A DNA stretch of 64,000 nucleotides, taken from positions 1 to 64,000 of the forward strand of contig NZ_JAIXTC010000003.1 in the NCBI RefSeq assembly GCF_027484365.1, read 5' to 3'. The notes beneath the pieces are model-generated. The model saw nothing but the letters and a program-made list of their open reading frames with translations. It made no database searches and was not told where the DNA came from. Origin of the DNA: Brevundimonas sp. (GTDB lineage: Bacteria; Pseudomonadota; Alphaproteobacteria; Caulobacterales; Caulobacteraceae). Each line of letters begins with the position of its first letter. The first letter of the stretch is position 1. Made by a program: the position numbers and the translations under genes. Shown here in pieces: positions 57,890 through 64,000 of the stretch.

Positions 57890-58999
57890 CTAGCGCAGCT
57901 TGAGGGTGCTGAGGCCGATCAGGGCCAGCATGGCGGCGACGATCCAGAAGCGGATCACCACGGTCGATTCCGGCCAGCCCATCTTCTCGAAATGGTGGTG
58001 GATCGGGGCCATCAGGAAGATGCGCTTCCCGGTGGCCTTGAACCAGGCGACCTGGATCATGACCGAGGCGGCCTCGATGACGAACAGGCCGCCGACGATG
58101 CCCAGGACCAGCTCGTGCTTGGTGGCGACGGCGATGGCGCCGAGCGCGCCGCCCAGCGCCAGCGACCCGGTGTCGCCCATGAAGATCTTGGCCGGCGGGG
58201 CGTTGTACCAGAGGAAGCCCACGCCCCCGCCGATGATGGCGGCGCAGAAGATGGCCAGCTCGCCCGAGCCCGGCACATGGTGGACCCCCAGGTATTCGGC
58301 GAAGATGAAGTTGCCGACAAGGTAGGAGATCACCCCGAAGGCCGCCGCCGACATCATCACGGGCACGATGGCCAGGCCGTCCAGGCCGTCGGTCAGGTTC
58401 ACCGCATTGGAGAAGCCGACCAGGGTGAAGGCGGCGAAGGCGACGTAGAACCAGCCGATGTTCAGCAGGACGTCCTTGAAGAAGGGGAAGGCGATCGAGG
58501 TCTCAAGCCCCGGCGAGGTGGGCGACTGGGTCATCCAGAGCACGACCAGAACGCCGGCGATCACCGACACGACGATCTGGGCCGCCAGCTTCTGCTTCGA
58601 GGTCAGGCCCGCCGAGGTCTGTTTCGTGACCTTGGCATAGTCGTCGATGAAGCCGAGGACGCCGAAGGCCGCGGTCACGCCGGACACGATCCAGATATAG
58701 GGGTTGGTCAGGTCGCCCCACAGGAAGACGGCGACCGCGATGCCCGCGAGGATCATCAGCCCGCCCATGGTCGGGGTACCGACCTTGGACAGATGGCTGA
58801 CGGGGCCGTCGGCGCGGATCGGCTGGCCCTTGCCCTGTTTCACCCGCATCCAGGCGATGAAGCGGCTGCCCATGGCGACGGCGACGATCATGGCCGTGGC
58901 CATGGCGAGGGCGACCCGCACCGTCTGGTACTGGACCAGATTGAGCAGCGGATACTCGTTCGCCACGTCGGCGTAGTAGAGATAGAGCAGATAGAACAT
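57890..58999 (-). CDS. mraY: Phospho-N-acetylmuramoyl-pentapeptide transferase
   Basis: 369 aa, ten-helix enzyme that transfers phospho-MurNAc-pentapeptide to undecaprenyl phosphate, forming lipid I. The catalytic aspartates are in [12 protein letters not shown] (near residue 118) and [11 protein letters not shown]; the [10 protein letters not shown] motif is near the C-terminus. It starts 37 bp after murF and ends 4 bp before murD. Confidence 0.97.
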   Translation of the reverse strand: MFYLLYLYYADVANEYPLLNLVQYQTVRVALAMATAMIVAVAMGSRFIAWMRVKQGKGQPIRADGPVSHLSKVGTPTMGGLMILAGIAVAVFLWGDLTNPYIWIVSGVTAAFGVLGFIDDYAKVTKQTSAGLTSKQKLAAQIVVSVIAGVLVVLWMTQSPTSPGLETSIAFPFFKDVLLNIGWFYVAFAAFTLVGFSNAVNLTDGLDGLAIVPVMMSAAAFGVISYLVGNFIFAEYLGVHHVPGSGELAIFCAAIIGGGVGFLWYNAPPAKIFMGDTGSLALGGALGAIAVATKHELVLGIVGGLFVIEAASVMIQVAWFKATGKRIFLMAPIHHHFEKMGWPESTVVIRFWIVAAMLALIGLSTLKLR

Positions 59000-59036
59000 T
59001 GTTGTTGGCCCCTATCGGGTCGCGCGCGGCGCTCCC

Positions 59037-60458
59037 CTACTTGAGGGGCGCCTCCCCTGTGGATGTGTCTAGCCGCGCCAACGCCGCCGCGACAAGCGAC
59101 GCTTTCGAGCCGTTCGAGCCCTTCACCATGACGATGTCCTTCGGGCCCACCAGATCGGCGGCCTGGGCGGCGAGATCGGCGGCGCTCTGGGCCCAGACGC
59201 CACGACGGGCGGGCGGCAGGGCCTCGTACAGATGGCGCATCTCAGGTCCGGCGACGTGGACGACGTCGAGGCCGGCCAGGTCGATCGGGGCGGCGAGGCC
59301 GGCGTGAAGCGCTTCGGACTGGTCGCCCAGTTCGAGCATGTCGGTCAGGACGACGATGCGGCGGCCGCCCGGCTGGACCGGTTTGGCGCCGAGCGAGCGG
59401 AACCCGGCCGTCATCGACAGAGGATTGGCGTTGTAGCTCTCGTCGATCAGGGTGAATTCGCCGCCGGGGATGCGGACGCTGCGGGTCTCGCCCCGGCCCT
59501 TGAGCGGTTCGAAATCGGCCAGGGCGGCAAGTGCGGTCTCGACCGGCACATCGAGCGCGTCGAGCATCAGGATGACGGCCAGGCTGTTCAGGCCCCAGTG
59601 GAAGCCTGACTGCTTCAGCGGGAAGACGTGGCGGTGGCCATAGACCTCGGCGGTGACGACGGCGCCGTCCGGATTGGGGATGAAGTCGATCAGACGGGCG
59701 TCGTGCGCGGGTTCGGACCCAAAGGCCGCCACACGGGCGCCCATGCGCAGCGCCGCCTGACGCAGCATGGGTTCCCATACGTTATCGCCATTGATGACCG
59801 CCAGACCGCCCGGGCCCAGACCCTGGAAGATGGCGGCCTTCTCAGCCGCGACCCCGGCCTCGCCGTCGGCGAATGCTTCGATGTGGACGGGCCCGACGGT
59901 GGTCACGCATGCGGCGTGCGGCTGGACCATCCTCGACAGGGGCGCGATCTCGCCGGGTGCGTTCATGCCGATCTCGAACACGGCCCGCGCGACCGACGGA
60001 TGCATCCGGGCTAGCGTCAGGGGCACGCCGATATGGTTGTTGTAGCTCTTGATCGAGGCATGGGCCGGACCGGCGAGGTCGAGGCCGGCCTTGATCGCCT
60101 GGGTCACGCTGGTCTTGCCGACGCTGCCGGTGACGGCGCCGCGGCGAACGTGGGGCGCACGGTCACGGGCGGCGGCGCCCAGGGCCTCCAGCCCGTGCAG
60201 TGTGTCCGGAACGACGACGCAGGGACCGCCGTCCACAGCCCGTTCGACCAGGGCACCGGAGGCTCCGGCGGCGAAGGCGGAGGCGGCGAAGTCATGGCCG
60301 TCGCGCGCACCCTTCAGCGCCAGGAACAGCTCGCCGGGTCCGATCTCGCGACTGTTGTAGGTCAGGCCGTCGGCGGTGAAGTCTCCGCCCTCGATCCGCC
60401 CTCCGGTCGCCGCCGCAATTTCCTGTGCGGTCCAGAGGGGCAGTGTCGTGTCAGGCAT
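59037..60458 (-). CDS. murF: UDP-MurNAc-tripeptide-D-Ala-D-Ala ligase
   Basis: 473 aa Mur ligase attaching D-Ala-D-Ala to the tripeptide. P-loop VTGSVGKTSVTQAIKAG is at about 108; SYNNHIGVPLTLARM and DESYNANPLSM are typical. It overlaps the end of murE by 8 bp and ends 37 bp before mraY. Confidence 0.97.
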   Translation of the reverse strand: MPDTTLPLWTAQEIAAATGGRIEGGDFTADGLTYNSREIGPGELFLALKGARDGHDFAASAFAAGASGALVERAVDGGPCVVVPDTLHGLEALGAAARDRAPHVRRGAVTGSVGKTSVTQAIKAGLDLAGPAHASIKSYNNHIGVPLTLARMHPSVARAVFEIGMNAPGEIAPLSRMVQPHAACVTTVGPVHIEAFADGEAGVAAEKAAIFQGLGPGGLAVINGDNVWEPMLRQAALRMGARVAAFGSEPAHDARLIDFIPNPDGAVVTAEVYGHRHVFPLKQSGFHWGLNSLAVILMLDALDVPVETALAALADFEPLKGRGETRSVRIPGGEFTLIDESYNANPLSMTAGFRSLGAKPVQPGGRRIVVLTDMLELGDQSEALHAGLAAPIDLAGLDVVHVAGPEMRHLYEALPPARRGVWAQSAADLAAQAADLVGPKDIVMVKGSNGSKASLVAAALARLDTSTGEAPLK

Positions 60459-61902
60459 CTAAGCGCAGGGCCTCGGCGAGTTCGGTGGCGTCGTCGAAGG
60501 GATGAGTCGTCCCGCCTACGATCTGACCCTGTTCATGCCCTTTTCCGGCGACGACGACCACATCTCCGTCGCGCATCATGGCCGTGGCCTCGCGGATGGC
60601 GGCGCGACGGTCGCCGATCTCCCTGGCGTCGGGGCAGCCGGCGCGGACCTCGGCGCGGATGACGGCAGGGTCCTCGGAGCGGGGATTGTCGTCAGTGACG
60701 ATGGCGACGTCGGCCAGACGACCGGCGATCTCGCCCATCAGCGGGCGCTTGCCCTTGTCGCGATCGCCGCCGGCGCCGAAGACGACGATCAGGCGGCCGG
60801 TCGCGTGGGGGCGCAGGGCCTTGAGGACGGTCTCAAGGCCGTCAGGCGTGTGGGCGTAGTCGACATAGGCCTCACCTCGCCCGCCGGAGACGCGTTGCAG
60901 GCGGCCGGCGGCCCCGGTGATCTTCTCGAGGGCGTGCAGAACCCGGCCGGCGTCCTCGCCGGCGGCGATGCACAGGCCCGCGGCGACCAGGGCGTTGGAG
61001 GCCTGGAAGGCGCCGGCCAGGGGCAGGAGGACGTCGTGGCGATCGCCGCGCACGTCGAGGACCAGGCGCTGGCCCTCCGGCACGGCGCGGCGCTCGACCA
61101 GGGACAGGTCCCTGCCCCGCTCGCCCACGCCCATGACGCCGAGGCCGGACATGATCGAGGCGGCGGCGAAGGCGTTGTAGGCGTCGGAATCGGCGTTCAG
61201 GACGGCGGTCCGGCCGCGCGGCAGGAGGGTCTCGAACAGGCGCAGCTTGGCGGACCGGTAGGCGTCCATGTCGCCGTGATAGTCGAGATGATCCTGGGTC
61301 AGGTTGGTGAAGGCCGCGGCCTTCAGCGTCACGCCGTCGAGGCGGCGCTGGTCGATACCGTGGGACGAGGCCTCCAGCGCCAGATGGGTCACCCCGCCTT
61401 CGGCCAGGGTCGCCAGCAGCCGGGCGGCGTCGCCGGCGTCGGGGCTGGTCAGGCCCGGCGGGGTCAGGGCTTCGGTGCGGGCGCCGGACTGGGCCACGAC
61501 GCCGAGGGTGCCCATGCTGGCGGCCTTGATGCCGAGGGCGGCCCAGATCTGGCGGCAGAAGGCGGCGACCGACGTCTTGCCATTGGTGCCGGTGACGGCG
61601 ACGCAGGTGGCGGGCTGGGCCCCGTAGAAGCCGCGCGCCGCGAGCGCATAGGCGCGGCGGACGTCGCCGGAGCGGACCAGAAGCGGCGCGAGATGCTCAG
61701 GCGTGTCCTGGGGGGCGAGGACAGCCGCGGCACCCTGGGACAGGGCCTGGGGGATGAAGGCGCGGCCGTCGGCGGCGTTTCCGGGCAGGGCGACGAACAG
61801 GGAGCCCGGCGCGACCTTGCGGCTGTCGGCGGTCACGCCGGTGATCACCGGATCGGCGGCGACGTCGCGGCGCAGAAGGTCGGAGAGACGGATCGCGCTC
61901 AT
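60451..61902 (-). CDS. murE: UDP-MurNAc-L-Ala-D-Glu-meso-diaminopimelate ligase
   Basis: 483 aa. P-loop VTGTNGKTSVAAFC is at about 103. The DNPR motif in TDDNPRSEDP near residue 410 specifies meso-diaminopimelate over lysine, so the wall is the Gram-negative DAP type. YAHTPDGLE and ASSHGIDQRR are also conserved. It overlaps ftsI by 4 bp and murF by 8 bp. Confidence 0.97.
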   Translation of the reverse strand: MSAIRLSDLLRRDVAADPVITGVTADSRKVAPGSLFVALPGNAADGRAFIPQALSQGAAAVLAPQDTPEHLAPLLVRSGDVRRAYALAARGFYGAQPATCVAVTGTNGKTSVAAFCRQIWAALGIKAASMGTLGVVAQSGARTEALTPPGLTSPDAGDAARLLATLAEGGVTHLALEASSHGIDQRRLDGVTLKAAAFTNLTQDHLDYHGDMDAYRSAKLRLFETLLPRGRTAVLNADSDAYNAFAAASIMSGLGVMGVGERGRDLSLVERRAVPEGQRLVLDVRGDRHDVLLPLAGAFQASNALVAAGLCIAAGEDAGRVLHALEKITGAAGRLQRVSGGRGEAYVDYAHTPDGLETVLKALRPHATGRLIVVFGAGGDRDKGKRPLMGEIAGRLADVAIVTDDNPRSEDPAVIRAEVRAGCPDAREIGDRRAAIREATAMMRDGDVVVVAGKGHEQGQIVGGTTHPFDDATELAEALRLDA

Positions 61903-63635
61903 CGGGCGACCACCGGAGCGGGCGGATCGATGCGGCGCCGGACGCCGAGGAAGCCGGCGATGCGGTCGGCGACGCGGCCGACGACCGGCGCGGCGACGGC
62001 GCCGCCGAGGCGCGATCCCTGGCTGGGCTCGTCGATCAGGACGAAAATGACATAGCGCTGCGTATCGTCCGGACCGTCGGCCGGGAAGACGGCCGCGAAG
62101 GAGCCCACGCCGTGGCTGGGGTCATAGCGGCCATTGACGAGCTTGTTGGCGGACCCCGTCTTGCCCCCGACCCGCAGGCCTTCGGCGTCCGCCTGACCGC
62201 CCGAACCGCGCAGGACGTTGGCGCGCATCAGCTCCCGCATCGCGGCCGAGGTCTCGGCGCTGACGACACGATGGCCTTCGGAGCCCGCACCGCCGCGACG
62301 CAGCGACAGTGGACGATAGATGCCGCCGTTGACCAGGGCGACGGTCGCCGCCGTCATCTGCAGCGGGGTGATCATGATGCCGTAGCCGAACGACATGGAG
62401 GCGCGGGTCGAGTCCGACCAGTCGTGCGGACGACGGGGACGGGCGCTTTCCTTAAGCTCGATCGGAGCGGCGTCCAGCAGGCCCAGCTTGGTGAAGTAGG
62501 ACCTCATCGTGTCGGCCCCCATCTGGACCGCAAGCCGCGACGTGCCGATGTTGGAGGAGTGCAGATAGACCTCTTCCAGGGTCAGGATCTTGTTGGTCGC
62601 GTGGAAGTCCTGGATCCGCCTGTTGCCGATCATGTAGGCTTGGGACGCATCGATCATGGTGTCGAGGTCGGCCAGGCCGGTGTCGATGGCGGCGGCGATG
62701 GTGAAGGTCTTGAACACCGAACCCATCTCGTAGTGGGCCGAGGTGACGCGGTTCAGCGCCGCATTGTCCGAGGCCTGACCCCTCCGGTTGGCGTCGTAGC
62801 CAGGCCATGAGGCCATGCCCAGGATCTCGCCGGTCCGGGCGTCGGCGACGACCCCGACGGCGCCCTTGGCGCCGACTTCGGAAGCGACGGCGCCGAGTTC
62901 GTTCTCGAGCACGCCCTGGACACGCAGATCGACGGACAGGGCGAAGTCTTCACCCTTCGCGCCGGCTTCGCGGATGGCGTCATTGAAGGCCAGCTCGGCG
63001 CCCGACACACCCTGCCCTCCCGAGTCGGCCGTGCCGATGAGGTGGGCGGCGGAGCTGTTCAGCGGATAGACGCGACGATCTTCAGGTTCGAACGAAACCC
63101 CGCCGAGGGCCAGGGCGTGGACGGCCTGACGCTCGGCCGGGGTCAGGCCGGGCTGGGCGATCAGGCGACGGTCGCCGTCGAGGACACGACGCAGGCGGGT
63201 CGCGGAGATGCCCGGCAGGGCGCGACGGATCTGGCGGAAGGCGGCGTCCCTGTCCCAGACCTCGGAGGGATCGATGTAGAGGCCGTAGTGGGTGATGTTG
63301 GTGGCCAGAAGGGAGCCGTTGCGATCGGTCAGATCGGCGCGCTGCAGGGCGCCCGCGACGGCGGAGGCGCCGTGCCCTCCCCGGGGTGCCAGCAGGGCGG
63401 CATTGGCTGCGCCGAGGGCCAGCAGGCTGAACACGGCGATGAACACCATCCGGATCAGGAAGATGCGGACACGGGTGTCTTCTTCCGGACGGGCGTCGGC
63501 GCGGGCGCGTTCAAAGGCGTGTTCAACGAACCAGACGGCCTCGCCCATCCAGCGCAGCCAGGGCGATACGGTCGAGGTCAGGGGGCGGGCGACGCCCGGC
63601 GCGGGACGGAAGACGCGCGGGTCGTGGACGGTCAT
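61899..63635 (-). CDS. ftsI: Septal transpeptidase FtsI (PBP3)
   Basis: 578 aa class B penicillin-binding protein. A membrane helix (about 50-70, FLIRMVFIAVFSLLALGAAN) is followed by the pedestal domain and the transpeptidase domain with SxxK (GSVFK, near 310), SxN (SSN in HSSNIGTSRL) and KTG (VGGKTGSANK). The cytoplasmic tail is about 48 residues. It overlaps ftsL by 4 bp and murE by 4 bp. Confidence 0.97.
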   Translation of the reverse strand: MTVHDPRVFRPAPGVARPLTSTVSPWLRWMGEAVWFVEHAFERARADARPEEDTRVRIFLIRMVFIAVFSLLALGAANAALLAPRGGHGASAVAGALQRADLTDRNGSLLATNITHYGLYIDPSEVWDRDAAFRQIRRALPGISATRLRRVLDGDRRLIAQPGLTPAERQAVHALALGGVSFEPEDRRVYPLNSSAAHLIGTADSGGQGVSGAELAFNDAIREAGAKGEDFALSVDLRVQGVLENELGAVASEVGAKGAVGVVADARTGEILGMASWPGYDANRRGQASDNAALNRVTSAHYEMGSVFKTFTIAAAIDTGLADLDTMIDASQAYMIGNRRIQDFHATNKILTLEEVYLHSSNIGTSRLAVQMGADTMRSYFTKLGLLDAAPIELKESARPRRPHDWSDSTRASMSFGYGIMITPLQMTAATVALVNGGIYRPLSLRRGGAGSEGHRVVSAETSAAMRELMRANVLRGSGGQADAEGLRVGGKTGSANKLVNGRYDPSHGVGSFAAVFPADGPDDTQRYVIFVLIDEPSQGSRLGGAVAAPVVGRVADRIAGFLGVRRRIDPPAPVVAR

Positions 63636-64000
63636 CGCACGACCTCGCCGGTAACGGCGGCGACCTGCGCGGGGGCATCGGCCCCGGCGACAGGCGCGGC
63701 GACGGCGGGGGTGACCGGCGGCGGAGCCTGGACCGGTTTCAGGTTCGAGAGAGCGGCCTCATCGACCTGCCGTTCGGCCTTCACCGGGGCCAGGGCTGCG
63801 CTGCGCGACAGGGCCTCCAGACGGCCGGGCTGTTCCAGACGGGCCGCCTCGGCGCGAAGAAGGCGGACGCGCTGGCTGTTCTCGGCGATCTGGCGTTCCA
63901 GCTGACCGATGGCGGCGCTCTCGCGGGCTGCGGCGGCCTTGGCGAGGTAGACGGAGAAGACCATGGCGGCGACGCAGATGACGCCGATAATCTCGATCCA
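63632..64000 (-). CDS. ftsL: Cell division protein FtsL, 5' end beyond window
   Basis: 122 codons are visible; the frame stays open to the window edge, so the start is outside. The membrane helix IIGVICVAAMVFSVYLA is near the visible start, followed by a periplasmic coiled coil (ARESAAIGQLERQIAENSQR and RVRLLRAEAARLEQPGRLEA) and a Pro/Ala-rich tail. This layout and the position just before ftsI identify FtsL, a bitopic partner of FtsB and FtsQ. Sequence conservation in this family is weak, so the call leans on context. The stop overlaps the ftsI start by 4 bp. Confidence 0.85.
   Translation of the reverse strand, partial: WIEIIGVICVAAMVFSVYLAKAAAARESAAIGQLERQIAENSQRVRLLRAEAARLEQPGRLEALSRSAALAPVKAERQVDEAALSNLKPVQAPPPVTPAVAAPVAGADAPAQVAAVTGEVVR

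Overview
This window is chromosomal DNA of an alphaproteobacterium of the family Caulobacteraceae, most likely Brevundimonas or a close relative. The evidence is the high GC content, the divK-pleD pair, the CcrM (GANTC) methyltransferase, CtrA-type sites (TTAA-N7-TTAAC), a glycine riboswitch above split gcvPA/gcvPB, an atpI-atpB-atpE-b'-b ATP synthase Fo operon, and a TonB-dependent receptor. The genus is inferred from gene content, not from a search. No prophage, transposase, integrase or CRISPR array was seen. Most of the window is conserved core genome, so novelty lies in arrangement, small unknown genes, repeats and regulation.

Layout. 1-3.5 kb: str operon on the minus strand (rpsL-rpsG-fusA-tuf, tuf cut by the window edge). 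3.5-4.5 kb: a two-gene lipoprotein unit, one member resembling a detached TonB C-terminal domain. 4.6-6.7 kb: rpmG and divK-pleD (cell-cycle and c-di-GMP signalling). 6.7-10 kb: dinB with an N-terminal zinc ribbon, a secreted unknown and a polysaccharide deacetylase, then an intergenic palindromic repeat pair. 10.3-13.1 kb: ATP synthase Fo operon. 13.1-15.3 kb: a membrane protein and a divergent SDR/TetR pair with a candidate operator. 15.3-20.2 kb: glycine cleavage operon gcvT-H-PA-PB under a tandem glycine riboswitch. 20.4-25.9 kb: adenine-type deaminase, NYN-domain protein, argS, ispH and tRNA-Leu(UAA). 26-27.4 kb: M28 peptidase.

27.4-64 kb is a rearranged division and cell wall (dcw) region. 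At the right-hand end the order on the minus strand is ftsL-ftsI-murE-murF-mraY-murD-ftsW-murG-mscS. The second part, also minus, is murC-(unknown gene)-murB-ddl-ftsQ-ftsA-(TonB-dependent receptor)-ftsZ-lpxC. Between them, mostly on the opposite strand, is a block of about 13 kb holding ccrM, a glycosyltransferase, a glycogen-debranching-type enzyme, mutY, dciA, a DUF805 protein, three tandem DsbA-like proteins and smc. Peptidoglycan synthesis, division, DNA methylation and chromosome organisation are therefore side by side.

The most notable signals are: a pair of inverted REP-like palindromes read in frame inside murD; a large, apparently lower-GC TonB-dependent receptor between ftsA and ftsZ; an unknown gene coupled to murC; a mechanosensitive channel coupled to murG; three tandem DsbA-like genes directly before smc; a symmetrical TATA-like element in the 21-bp gap between mutY and dciA; and CtrA/GANTC sites clustered upstream of ccrM, ftsZ and divK.
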